Shown piece after piece: positions 16,363 to 22,698 of a stretch of 35,464 nt of DNA. A program made the translations under genes and the position numbers. Below the pieces are notes generated by a model. The model did no database searches. It had not been told where the DNA came from and saw nothing but the letters and a program-made list of their open reading frames with translations. Within the stretch, counting starts at the first letter, position 1; every line of letters begins with the position of its first letter. Source of the stretch: a virus; the IMG/VR virus record IMGVR_UViG_3300011013_002565, positions 1-35,464 of that record. One strand, 5' to 3'.

Positions 16363-16423
16363 GGGCGCGGCCTGAATGGTGGGGGTGCAGATCCATTAGT
16401 CCATTCAGACCTCCCTGCGCCAT
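16363..16423 (-). promoter_or_regulatory. GC-rich RNA hairpin in a 5' leader
   Basis: On the minus strand an outer GGCGC/GCGCC stem and an inner 11-bp stem (GGUCUGAAUGG with CCAUUCAGGCC, one G-U) enclose a loop of about 21 nt. It stands out from the AT-rich surroundings. No U-run follows, so it is not a simple terminator. It sits between the 78-aa membrane gene and the 84-aa gene, 35 bp before the latter's start, and could be a leader regulator or processing signal. Confidence 0.55.
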
Positions 16424-16441
16424 TTTTGAAAACTTGTTCTA

Positions 16442-16678
16442 TTATTTATTCTTTTTTCTCTTAAAGGAATAAAAGTTAAAATTCTTAGAATTTTTCTTTT
16501 TTATGTCTAAGTAGACAAGTATAAGTGCAAAAAATACACCCAAAATAACAAAAAGCTGAAGTGGAAGAAACACATCATTCCAACTCCAACTTATTTTATC
16601 TGTCAATTTTAAAATTACTAAAACCGATGTTATAAAACCCATTAATAACATCGGAATACGATAAATAAATATTTTCAT
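16442..16678 (-). CDS. Two-pass membrane protein
   Basis: 78 aa. Two hydrophobic helices (about residues 6-24 and 38-57) and a basic cytoplasmic-type tail (KKKNSKNFNFYSFKRKK). Overlaps the upstream gene by 4 bp. Holin-like size and layout, but it is distant from the hydrolase; role unknown. Confidence 0.6.
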   Translation of the reverse strand: MKIFIYRIPMLLMGFITSVLVILKLTDKISWSWNDVFLPLQLFVILGVFFALILVYLDIKKKNSKNFNFYSFKRKKNK

Positions 16679-16893
16679 CCAGCTTCTTTTTCTGCTCCTC
16701 TAGCATAAAAATCTTGATCTACTACAGGAGTGTTAAAACTCTTCATTTGACTTTCTTGCCGTACAGTCCTAGGTCGTTCTGGTATAATACATTCCAGTTT
16801 TGTGATCTTCCCACCCTTTTCCAAATATTCATTAATTTTGACATTCAGATCATCTCTTGATATTTTAAATTTCTTTTTATATTTTTTTGGCAT
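16675..16893 (-). CDS. Small basic hypothetical protein
   Basis: 72 aa, Lys/Arg-rich N-terminus (MPKKYKKKFKISRDDL) then a helical/beta part including ITKLECIIPERPRTVRQ. No family recognised. A TGCTATAAT promoter candidate lies just upstream. Confidence 0.6.
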   Translation of the reverse strand: MPKKYKKKFKISRDDLNVKINEYLEKGGKITKLECIIPERPRTVRQESQMKSFNTPVVDQDFYARGAEKEAG

Positions 16894-16912
16894 GTTAATC
16901 TTATATTAGATT

Positions 16913-16941
16913 ATTATAGCAATAAATCAGAAAAAAAGCAA
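16913..16941 (-). promoter_or_regulatory. Extended -10 promoter candidate
   Basis: Minus strand TTGCTT, 17 bp, then TATAAT preceded by TGC (extended -10). The predicted start would give a short leader of about 13 nt before the 72-aa gene. It differs from the TTGACA/GATAAT promoters elsewhere in the window. Confidence 0.4.
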
Positions 16942-16944
16942 CCA

Positions 16945-17193
16945 TTATCGCAAATTTTCCATCCAAAATCCAAGTCCTTTCTCTTTCAACTTGAATTGTA
17001 CATCCTCAAAAGTAAAAAATTTCTGTAATTCATCTTTACTTAAAAACAATTCACCGTTTCGATATAAATCAAATTGGCCCTTTGTTCCTTGTTCAATTTC
17101 GCATGTATCTAGTAAAGATTTATTAATATTAGCGGAAAGACTTTCTGCTTGTGGTCTATAATTTCAAGAACCACAATATTTAAGTACAAACAT
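16945..17193 (-). CDS. SelW/Rdx-family selenoprotein candidate (in-frame UGA)
   Basis: The frame runs from ATG at 17193 to TAA at 16945 with one in-frame TGA at codon 10; read as Sec the product is 82 aa. Residues 4-20 read LKYCGS-U-NYRPQAESL, the Rdx redox motif CxxU followed by the family's NYRPQA segment; later GQFDLYRNGELFLSK matches the conserved F-x-V...G-x-L-x-x-SK block of SelW. Rdx proteins have a thioredoxin-like fold and act in thiol/selenol redox chemistry. TGA stays a stop in many neighbouring genes, so the code is not reassigned. A good AGGGGAG site precedes the ATG. A hairpin with a G-first loop begins about 15 nt after the UGA. The gene follows the 144-aa gene by 27 bp. The alternative is a Cys-to-stop nonsense mutation. 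Confidence 0.8.
17131..17149 (-). promoter_or_regulatory. Bacterial SECIS-like hairpin
   Basis: Starting 15 nt after the UGA, the mRNA can pair A-GC-(A.C mismatch)-GAAA around a GUC loop with UUUC-C-GC-U. The loop begins with G and lies 22 nt after the UGA, inside the 16-37 nt range and with the G requirement described for bacterial SECIS elements that bind SelB. The stem is modest (7 pairs, one mismatch). Folding and SelB binding are predicted, not shown. Confidence 0.5.
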
Positions 17194-17220
17194 ACTCCCC
17201 TTTCGGATTTTAATTTATTT

Positions 17221-17655
17221 TTAATCCCAAAGACCTTGATAATGCTCTGCGAAAAGATTCAGACCTTCGTCAATCTTATCCCACCATGCTTTTCTTGCAT
17301 CTTTATAATCTACGTGGTGAGCAATAACATCATAGTCTTCATCTTTATCAATAATCATTGCAAATGCATCAATCATTTTCTGAAGTTTGTCCATCCATAG
17401 TTCTTCATAATACTTGCTCTCTGCATCACGATCCAAAATTTCTTCAAATGATCCTTGAGAATAATGCTCTGGATATGCTTCTGTTTCATCATAAGGGGTT
17501 GGATAACCAAAATGTGGTACACGTTCCCTTAAACGAACAAGAGCAGGATGAATAATATGAGCAAGAGTGGAATCTAAATTCCAAACATCATGATTATCAA
17601 TATTTACATGAAAGGCTCTGTTTTTTCTAGCAGGAGAACCCATCTTTACAAACAT
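17221..17655 (-). CDS. Conserved phage hypothetical protein
   Basis: 144 aa. NHDVWNLDSTLAHIIHPALVRLRE followed by a helical C-terminus ending in GLWD belongs to a pattern I have seen in many T4-like and other phages, function unknown. No catalytic motif. It directly precedes the selenoprotein candidate and follows tRNA-Asn. Confidence 0.7.
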   Translation of the reverse strand: MFVKMGSPARKNRAFHVNIDNHDVWNLDSTLAHIIHPALVRLRERVPHFGYPTPYDETEAYPEHYSQGSFEEILDRDAESKYYEELWMDKLQKMIDAFAMIIDKDEDYDVIAHHVDYKDARKAWWDKIDEGLNLFAEHYQGLWD

Positions 17656-17684
17656 AATTAATTCCTATTAAGTATTTATTCTAG

Positions 17685-17759
17685 TGGCTCCCTCGGCTGG
17701 ATTCGAACCAACGACAAGCAGATTAACAGTCTACCGTTCTACCACTGAACTACGAGGGA
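17685..17759 (-). tRNA. tRNA-Asn: tRNA-Asn (GTT)
   Basis: A full cloverleaf is visible: acceptor TCCCTCG/CGAGGGA, anticodon loop CTGTTAA (anticodon GTT), T-loop TTCGAAT, and encoded GCCA end. The 5' end abuts the stop codon of the 72-aa membrane gene, so processing from the mRNA is needed. Confidence 0.93.
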
Positions 17760-17978
17760 TCATAATTGTCCTTCGAAAAGATATTTATCCATGAACGCCC
17801 AAACTTCATGTGGGAGTTCCATATATCTACATCCCAAAATAAAATGATACTTTATGAAATTGTAATATTCAATACTTATTCTGCTTGCAATATAACTTAT
17901 TATTAAAAGAGCAATAAGCAAAATAAAAATTTCACGAACAATATTTATTCTAAGCATAAGTCGTTTCTTCAATTGCAT
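17760..17978 (-). CDS. Single-pass membrane protein
   Basis: 72 aa. Hydrophobic helix EIFILLIALLIISYIA near residues 16-31 after a basic start; the C-terminal part (YMELPHEVWAFMDKYLFEGQ) is amphipathic. It overlaps the upstream gene by 29 bp. Function unknown. Confidence 0.6.
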   Translation of the reverse strand: MQLKKRLMLRINIVREIFILLIALLIISYIASRISIEYYNFIKYHFILGCRYMELPHEVWAFMDKYLFEGQL

Positions 17979-18504
17979 ATTTTAAAATTCCTGCTTCCAG
18001 TTCTTCTGCATAACCTATATAATCAGAATTTCCTTTGTCTGCAATGTCTCTAAATCGTTTTATAGCTTCAACAGCTTCATTTGTAAATACATCAGTCAGC
18101 AGTCCAAACCCATTCCAATCATATCGGAATTCTAATCCTTCGTCTGATATAGTATCTAGTTTTGTGTGTTCCCAAGTAGCAACTTGCCACTCATTTCTAT
18201 GTTCTACCCAGATATAAACATACTCAAGAAAAGAACTTTCACGAATGTAATCTTCAAAATCAAGATAATTTTCGTAAACTATTGCTTCATCTGTATTTGC
18301 ACGATCTGCATGAGACTTTTCAATTGTTTCATACAAGGAAGATGCATAACCCAAAGTTGTAGCTAATTCCTTTGCTTTTTCTGCAGTATTGTAATGTTCT
18401 AACAAAGTCCATCCAACACTTGTTGTATTTCCATCCCAATGCACATAGGATGTAGTAACTGTTCCATCATTACTTAAATACGCTACTAAACTATTTGTAC
18501 TCAT
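17950..18504 (-). CDS. Conserved phage protein (NDGTV..HWDG family)
   Basis: 184 aa from ATG at 18504, with a GGAG site 6 bp upstream; a TTG further up would use that site as coding and is rejected. NDGTVTTSYVHWDGNTTSVG...LLEHYNTAEKAKEL is a widespread phage family pattern of unknown role. A central region with many aromatic and acidic residues follows. Confidence 0.75.
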   Translation of the reverse strand: MSTNSLVAYLSNDGTVTTSYVHWDGNTTSVGWTLLEHYNTAEKAKELATTLGYASSLYETIEKSHADRANTDEAIVYENYLDFEDYIRESSFLEYVYIWVEHRNEWQVATWEHTKLDTISDEGLEFRYDWNGFGLLTDVFTNEAVEAIKRFRDIADKGNSDYIGYAEELEAGILKYAIEETTYA

Positions 18505-18506
18505 AA

Positions 18507-18746
18507 TTAACTCCAATTAAAAGAAGGTGAAGAAGACAAAACTATATCCATGCCCTCAGTAGTGGCTGTAAAATCGTGACCTAAATTTTTGAGATCAGTA
18601 ACCAAACCCCACTTAACGCCTCTAAGTTCATCAACTTTTCGTTCTGCGGCTTCAAGTTCATTACAAACCATTTTGAGTTTTCTCAGTTTAAATTTTCTTG
18701 CGTGGGTCACTTCTTTTTCAAGTGCATGATTCAAACTAGCATTCAT
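18507..18746 (-). CDS. Small coiled-coil protein
   Basis: 79 aa, first gene after promoter P1. Helical, charged N-terminal 45 residues (LKMVCNELEAAERKVDEL), then a short beta-like tail. No family recognised. Confidence 0.65.
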   Translation of the reverse strand: MNASLNHALEKEVTHARKFKLRKLKMVCNELEAAERKVDELRGVKWGLVTDLKNLGHDFTATTEGMDIVLSSSPSFNWS

Positions 18747-18759
18747 AATAATTTCTTTT

Positions 18760-18829
18760 TGGGGGTTAATAGTCAGGAAGAATTCCTAACCTTCACTTAT
18801 ATTATCTCAAAACCACACCATAGTGTCAA
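18760..18829 (-). promoter_or_regulatory. Early promoter P1 with leader hairpin
   Basis: TTGACA (18824-18829), 17-bp spacer, GATAAT (18801-18806), preceded by GA to give GAGATAAT. About 10 bp after the predicted start lies a hairpin (TTAGGAA/TTCCTGA, 18773-18789) and then TATTAACCCCC. Same cassette as P2 and P3. Drives the 79-aa gene and probably the small-gene run down to the selenoprotein. Confidence 0.85.
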
Positions 18830-18851
18830 GATAAAAATTGGTTTTTTTGGA

Positions 18852-19004
18852 TTAAAAAATGAGTTCGTCTTCTTCTGAAACTACAAATTCTTCATTTTCA
18901 TAGCAAGGTTCACAAGTGTATTCACCAGTTACTACATCATATCCAAATTCTGGAAAGTAATCGGTATCACTTAGACACCCATATTTACACATTATCATAC
19001 TCAT
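18852..19004 (-). CDS. Small acidic Cys-rich protein
   Basis: 50 aa with C-KYG-C near the start and CEPC near residue 32, a possible zinc site, and an acidic tail (SEEDELIF). ATGA overlap with the previous gene; its stop lies just upstream of promoter P1. Confidence 0.55.
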   Translation of the reverse strand: MSMIMCKYGCLSDTDYFPEFGYDVVTGEYTCEPCYENEEFVVSEEDELIF

Positions 19005-19162
19005 TTTACACTTTCAAATATAGTTGAAACATCAGATACAAATCTAGTAGCAACTTTACTGGGATTAAATCCAACCCCAACTTCATCACTAGAAAAGCTA
19101 ACACTAAATACTCCAGCATATATCATATAAGCTACTGTAGCAACTGCAATATATTTTATCAT
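19001..19162 (-). CDS. Small exported or membrane-anchored peptide
   Basis: 53 aa. An N-terminal hydrophobic helix (YIAVATVAYMIYAGVFSV) is followed by a soluble tail. AGGAG site before the ATG; ATGA overlap downstream. Confidence 0.55.
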   Translation of the reverse strand: MIKYIAVATVAYMIYAGVFSVSFSSDEVGVGFNPSKVATRFVSDVSTIFESVK

Positions 19163-19170
19163 AAAATCTC

Positions 19171-19260
19171 CTATATAAGAATAAACATAAAAAGTATTGC
19201 CAAATATGCTATACCAAATAACAATACTAGGGTTGCAATTTCTTCAAGAAACATTTTCAT
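19171..19260 (-). CDS. 29-aa membrane peptide
   Basis: Almost entirely hydrophobic after MKMFLEE (IATLVLLFGIAYLAILFMF). GGAG site 6 bp before the ATG and neat 8-bp spacing to its neighbours. Function unknown. Confidence 0.5.
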   Translation of the reverse strand: MKMFLEEIATLVLLFGIAYLAILFMFILI

Positions 19261-19268
19261 AATTTCTC

Positions 19269-19571
19269 CTAAAATAATTTCGTATACATTCCAGTATGTC
19301 TTTCAAAAAGTTCTACCAGAGAATCATTATAAACATTCTTATATTCTCTAACCGACTTCCACTCACCCAAACGAGTCAACTTAGCAAAAGTTACATCGTA
19401 AGTGTCCATACTGTTTAGAACAACTTCTAATAAGTTTGCATTGGTCTTGTTTCGACCAATCTTCATTCGAATACCATTCTCAAGATCAATGAAACTATTG
19501 GCTCCTGTCATGGTAACAAATTTTTGTCCACCTAACTGTTTAAAAATTTCATTTGCAACGGTTTTTCTCAT
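19269..19571 (-). CDS. Conserved phage/plasmid hypothetical protein
   Basis: 100 aa. The pattern I-x-x-QLGG-x-KFVTMTGA ... DTYDVTFAKL ... LFERHTGMYTKL is a known small conserved family seen in phages and mobile elements, function unassigned. Overlaps the upstream gene by 4 bp. Confidence 0.75.
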   Translation of the reverse strand: MRKTVANEIFKQLGGQKFVTMTGANSFIDLENGIRMKIGRNKTNANLLEVVLNSMDTYDVTFAKLTRLGEWKSVREYKNVYNDSLVELFERHTGMYTKLF

Positions 19572-19810
19572 ATTGCCCTCACACTATTCTTAAAAAGTTC
19601 ATCAGTTGAAATCTCATATTCAGTAAAATGCTTATCAATTTCAACAACTATGTCACCAATATTGGTGCTTCTCAACATTTCCAAATCAGAAATCAGCAAT
19701 TTGGCTTCTTTCATCGCCCACAATCTTGCTTCTTCCAAAGATTCAAACGTTCCTGAAGAGAGAAATTCTCCTTTCTTCATCAATTTCGCAACGAACTTTG
19801 ATTTTGTCAT
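19568..19810 (-). CDS. Small hypothetical protein after promoter P2
   Basis: 80 aa. N-terminal FVAKLMKKGEFLSSGTFESLEEARLWAM looks like a small alpha/beta domain. First gene of the P2 transcript. No family recognised. Confidence 0.65.
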   Translation of the reverse strand: MTKSKFVAKLMKKGEFLSSGTFESLEEARLWAMKEAKLLISDLEMLRSTNIGDIVVEIDKHFTEYEISTDELFKNSVRAI

Positions 19811-19825
19811 AATAAAAAATCTCTT

Positions 19826-19895
19826 TTGGGGGTTAATAGTCAGGAGAATTCCTAACCTTCACTTATATTATCTCAAAAACCGGTGGGACTGTCAA
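19826..19895 (-). promoter_or_regulatory. Early promoter P2 with leader hairpin
   Basis: TTGACA reads as tgtcaa at 19890-19895, 17-bp spacer, GATAAT at 19867-19872. The leader repeats the P1 sequence almost base for base: TTAGGA/TCCTGA hairpin and TATTAACCCCC before the 80-aa gene. Confidence 0.85.
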
Positions 19896-19913
19896 GCTAA
19901 AAAATGGTTTTTT

Positions 19914-20546
19914 TTAATAAATTCTAGTAAATTCAGTATAATCTTCTGTGGGATAATCATCAGGATCACACGTTGAATATAACGCATTTTCTTCATAATA
20001 ATAAGAACAATAAACAGTTTGCGACTCAAGTCCTAAAATCTCATTATCACATTTTTTTGTAACATTTAACTCCCATTCGTCATATTTACATGTAGTATTT
20101 TTATTAAAAAAGTCTACTGCTTCATTAGATTGTGGAGTCAATTCTACAAAAGATCCACTTGTTGCTGTAAATCTTGAAGAATCTATCATAGAATAAGTAA
20201 AAAATTCATTATGTGAATAATATTTCACAGAACAATTGTCATCAGAATATTTTTCCACTTTAGCAGATATTGTATTATCTTCAAATGAAAATGAAAAATA
20301 ATTGGTTGAATTATCTCTTATTTCATTTCCTTCTAACTCCTCTGCATTTTGATTAGAATAGCATCCTGTTCTCCATATTTCTTTTGTATCTATAGATGCA
20401 GTTCGTGGACTAGAAAATTTTGTTCCACTTGTAGCTACAACTGAATTAGTTGAAGTTGAAGTCGAATCTACATCATGTTCTTCTTCGATGTTCGCACATC
20501 CTGCGATTAAAATTAATGCTGTAATAAAATAAAATACATTTTTCAT
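19914..20546 (-). CDS. Secreted lipoprotein
   Basis: 210 aa from ATG at 20546. A longer open frame runs back through the tRNA-Asp gene and is rejected. The signal peptide (MKNVFYFITALILIAGC) ends in a clear lipobox with Cys at residue 17; a Ser/Thr-rich linker follows (DSTSTSTNSVVATSGT). The mature part is beta-rich with six or so Cys, including paired WRTGCYS and the tail VYCSYYYEENALYSTC, suggesting disulfides in the periplasm. Phage lipoproteins often block superinfection; that is inference. Confidence 0.75.
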   Translation of the reverse strand: MKNVFYFITALILIAGCANIEEEHDVDSTSTSTNSVVATSGTKFSSPRTASIDTKEIWRTGCYSNQNAEELEGNEIRDNSTNYFSFSFEDNTISAKVEKYSDDNCSVKYYSHNEFFTYSMIDSSRFTATSGSFVELTPQSNEAVDFFNKNTTCKYDEWELNVTKKCDNEILGLESQTVYCSYYYEENALYSTCDPDDYPTEDYTEFTRIY

Positions 20547-20572
20547 AATAAATTTATAGTTCAAGTGTGGAG

Positions 20573-20649
20573 TGGCGGTCCCAATGGGATTCGAACCCAT
20601 GTTGCCGGCGTGACAGGCCGGTGTCCTAGGCCGCCTAGACGATGGGACC
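20573..20649 (-). tRNA. tRNA-Asp: tRNA-Asp (GTC)
   Basis: Acceptor GGTCCCA/TGGGACC, anticodon stem CCGGC/GCCGG around CTGTCAC (anticodon GTC), T-loop TTCGAAT, encoded GCCA. Clearly richer in GC than its surroundings. Confidence 0.95.
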
Positions 20650-20654
20650 GTAAA

Positions 20655-20785
20655 TAGCAAGGGATAAGTCTATACATGGCCTGCAGGTTATTCTCCATGA
20701 TCACCTTATCCCTCATAGCACTTCACTCTATAGTAGGAGTGTACTACGGTTGCACCCTACTCTCTCGGGAAGTGGTTAGCTAATC
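20655..20785 (-). ncRNA. Structured intergenic RNA before tRNA-Asp
   Basis: Two strong nested hairpins. One is a 9-bp AGGGATAAG/CTTATCCCT stem (20660-20668 with 20705-20713) enclosing CATGG/CCATG. The other is a CACTTC/GAAGTG stem (20719-20724 with 20769-20774) enclosing AGTAGG-GTG/CAC-CCTACT with one bulge. No coding frame fits. It could be a processed spacer RNA or an independent small RNA; class not recognised. Confidence 0.5.
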
Positions 20786-20786
20786 T

Positions 20787-20942
20787 TTAGAAAGGACAGC
20801 CTGATGCAACTGAACAAAATCCGTGCGGCTTGTCCCAATGATATATTGTTGAACTAATCAATGCAATCCATATTGAATTTTTCCATAACCAAGAATAAGT
20901 AAGCCATGGTATAAATGGAATTAATACTTCTAATCCGAACAT
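20787..20942 (-). CDS. Small membrane protein with Cys-rich tail
   Basis: 51 aa. A long hydrophobic, Trp-rich stretch (LIPFIPWLTYSWLW ... SIWIALIS) is followed by a tail with two Cys (HGFCSVASGCPF). The ATG lies 13 bp inside the upstream gene. No strong ribosome-binding site. Confidence 0.5.
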   Translation of the reverse strand: MFGLEVLIPFIPWLTYSWLWKNSIWIALISSTIYHWDKPHGFCSVASGCPF

Positions 20943-21061
20943 TTTTCGTTTTTAATGTGATACGTTAAATCTCTTTCCAATTTAGCAATTCGTTCTTTAA
21001 GATTTAATATCTGATTTTCTAATTTATCTACTCTACTACTATTTGGTTTAAATGGATTCAT
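20930..21061 (-). CDS. Short coiled-coil protein
   Basis: 43 aa with a heptad-like helix (VDKLENQILNLKERIAKLERDL). It starts 21 bp after the tRNA-Tyr gene and has no clear Shine-Dalgarno, so translation may depend on tRNA processing. No family. Confidence 0.5.
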   Translation of the reverse strand: MNPFKPNSSRVDKLENQILNLKERIAKLERDLTYHIKNEKCSD

Positions 21062-21081
21062 AATATTTATTTATTATATAT

Positions 21082-21166
21082 TGGTGGGGAGAGATGGAGT
21101 CGAACCATCACAGTCTTAGACGGCTGATTTACAGTCAGTTGGGCTCGCCACTTGCTCAGTCTCCCC
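21082..21166 (-). tRNA. tRNA-Tyr: tRNA-Tyr (GTA), overlapped by a CDS
   Basis: 85 nt, class II with a long variable arm. Acceptor GGGGAGA/TCTCCCC, anticodon loop CTGTAAA (GTA), T-loop TTCGACT, encoded ACCA. The upstream metallopeptidase gene ends inside its variable arm (51-bp overlap). Confidence 0.93.
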
Positions 21167-21685
21167 TTTAGCTATTTTTTCTAAGTCTTTAACAAAATCA
21201 TCCCAAACTGAAATGAATGCTAAAAACAAACCACGTTGTCTACCATGTGCTTCTATTTCATATGGTAGTTCGAAATATTCTGTTAAATCATCTGTAATAT
21301 AATGTTGATTTTTCCAAAGTAATTTACCGTGTTTCCAGGTTAATTCTCCAAGAAGATATTGTTTAATATGTACTAATTCATGAGCCAAAGTTTCAAGTAT
21401 CTGATGAACCCATTCATCATCTCCTCTTCTACGACCATATTCATCTTCATTCATTTTACGATGGTCGAGAATGATTTGAAACTTTCTTGGTCTATAGGTA
21501 TTAGTACCAGGTTTAATTCTTGCTTCGCCACCATCATCATGGCGCCTCATATGTACATCTATTTCAACATTATTTAAAAGTCTCTCACGATCAGGAAGCA
21601 ATTTAGCTAGGCCGTAACCAACCATACCATAAATTGCATCCTTAACACCTTGATCAAAATTTCTGCAATGAAGATTAACTTTCAT
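21116..21685 (-). CDS. Zinc metallopeptidase-like protein
   Basis: 189 aa. TLAHELVHIKQYLLGEL carries an HExxH zinc motif (about residues 101-105), and LPYEIEAHGRQ about 45 residues later supplies a likely third ligand Glu, as in SprT-like or related phage peptidases. The last 17 residues (including SPTDCKSAV) are read from the 5' half of the tRNA-Tyr gene, an unusual CDS/tRNA overlap. Substrate unknown. Confidence 0.75.
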   Translation of the reverse strand: MKVNLHCRNFDQGVKDAIYGMVGYGLAKLLPDRERLLNNVEIDVHMRRHDDGGEARIKPGTNTYRPRKFQIILDHRKMNEDEYGRRRGDDEWVHQILETLAHELVHIKQYLLGELTWKHGKLLWKNQHYITDDLTEYFELPYEIEAHGRQRGLFLAFISVWDDFVKDLEKIAKGETEQVASPTDCKSAV

Positions 21686-22054
21686 TTAGTAGGCTCCTGT
21701 CCATTGTACTCTGTTAAAACCATCTTCTTCGAAAACATTTCCTCTAGCAAAATTTCTAGCAGGAGCGGCCCAACCAGCAGGCTTCAAAATGTCTCCAAAA
21801 CGAAATTTTTTATCACGATCAGTATTCACAACAAAAAGACAAACAGAATTTTGATTTCTCTTTCCGCTTATTACTTTTATGTATTTAGAACCATATTCGT
21901 AAACAAGACCATCAGCATACTCTTCTTCCATTTCAGTTTTTATATCAGTTGATCCATCTGGTCCTGATCTTGACCATTTGACATAATTTTCTCTCATATG
22001 ATCAAGCAGATCATCCATCTTATCGGTCATTGCTTCTTTTATTATTTCACTCAT
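21686..22054 (-). CDS. Conserved phage hypothetical protein
   Basis: 122 aa. The C-terminal block KYIKVISG ... FRFGDILKPAGWAAPARNFARGNVF is a recognisable phage-conserved pattern (GDIL-x-AGW-x-APA-x-N-x-ARGN) of unknown function. Starts 2 bp after the previous stop. Confidence 0.75.
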   Translation of the reverse strand: MSEIIKEAMTDKMDDLLDHMRENYVKWSRSGPDGSTDIKTEMEEEYADGLVYEYGSKYIKVISGKRNQNSVCLFVVNTDRDKKFRFGDILKPAGWAAPARNFARGNVFEEDGFNRVQWTGAY

Positions 22055-22056
22055 AA

Positions 22057-22224
22057 TTAAACTCCCAGTAATTCAGATACAGGTTCAGTTATTACAATTC
22101 TACCACCAGTTTTATAATGTCTAATGATATCTTTAACTTCGTCTTCACCATCATAAGGAAAGATAAATTCCGAAGATGACAAAGTTCCATCAAATCCTTC
22201 ATAGAACACAGTCAATTTAAACAT
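22057..22224 (-). CDS. Small hypothetical protein after promoter P3
   Basis: 55 aa (MFKLTVFYEGFDGTLSS ... VSELLGV). Beta-alpha pattern with an acidic middle. First gene of the P3 transcript, with an AGAGA-type weak ribosome-binding site. Confidence 0.65.
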   Translation of the reverse strand: MFKLTVFYEGFDGTLSSSEFIFPYDGEDEVKDIIRHYKTGGRIVITEPVSELLGV

Positions 22225-22235
22225 TTTAATTCTCT

Positions 22236-22306
22236 ATGGGGGGTTATAGTCAGGAGGACTTCCCGACCTTCATGTATATTATCTCAAAAACGAGATGGAG
22301 TGTCAA
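22236..22306 (-). promoter_or_regulatory. Early promoter P3 with leader hairpin
   Basis: TTGACA (22301-22306), 17-bp spacer, GATAAT (22278-22283). The leader hairpin is TCGGGA/TCCTGA with a different loop, so base pairs change but pairing is kept relative to P1 and P2; TATAACCCCCC follows. Confidence 0.85.
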
Positions 22307-22335
22307 GATAAAAATTGGTTATTTTGGAGGGAAAT

Positions 22336-22409
22336 TGGAGCGAGTGACAGGAATCGAACCCGCATTATAAGATTGGAAATCTCAGGTATTGCCATTATAC
22401 GACACTCGC
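22336..22409 (-). tRNA. tRNA-Gly: tRNA-Gly (TCC)
   Basis: Acceptor GCGAGTG/CACTCGC, anticodon loop TTTCCAA (anticodon TCC), T-loop TTCGATT, encoded TCCA. It lies between the OB-fold-like gene and promoter P3. Confidence 0.93.
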
Positions 22410-22413
22410 AATA

Positions 22414-22698
22414 TCATTCTGCAGAGAGTTTTCCTTTATTTTCAAGCAAAACAACTCTATTAAGGTAGGTTTGAGGCTCTCCTTTGTATTTTTTATGTTT
22501 AGCAACCGTTGCGGTTACTGCAATACAATCGCCTTCATCAATAACAACGTTATTTTCATTCTTTATGTTATAAAAAGTAGCTTCATTTCCGTGTCTATTC
22601 ACTAATACATGAATCGTGAATGCAGGAAAATTTAATCGTTTTTTAAGTTTCAAAAAGAACCTTCCACGATGTTTGAGAGGTCCTAAATATTGATCCAT
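22414..22698 (-). CDS. OB-fold-like nucleic-acid-binding protein
   Basis: 94 aa from the ATG that forms TAATG with the preceding stop (a TTG 18 bp earlier is rejected). Alternating strands end in DCIAVTATVAKHKKYKGEPQTYLNRV, the K-x-H-x-x-Y-x-G-x-x-QT-x-LNRV pattern of OB-fold domains found in phage replication or RNA-binding proteins. Exact role unknown. Confidence 0.6.
   Translation of the reverse strand: MDQYLGPLKHRGRFFLKLKKRLNFPAFTIHVLVNRHGNEATFYNIKNENNVVIDEGDCIAVTATVAKHKKYKGEPQTYLNRVVLLENKGKLSAE

Noticed and set aside
17164-17166. TGA reassigned as a sense codon across the genome
   Set aside because: Many genes here end in TGA, often as ATGA or TGATG junctions, so only the SelW-like site is special.
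16945-17193. tRNA-Sec or SelB encoded in this window
   Set aside because: The four tRNAs are Asn, Asp, Tyr and Gly, and no SelB-like gene is visible, so Sec decoding would rely on the host.
19914-20660. Longer version of the lipoprotein gene
   Set aside because: The extra 38 codons run through the tRNA-Asp gene; the signal peptide starts at 20546.
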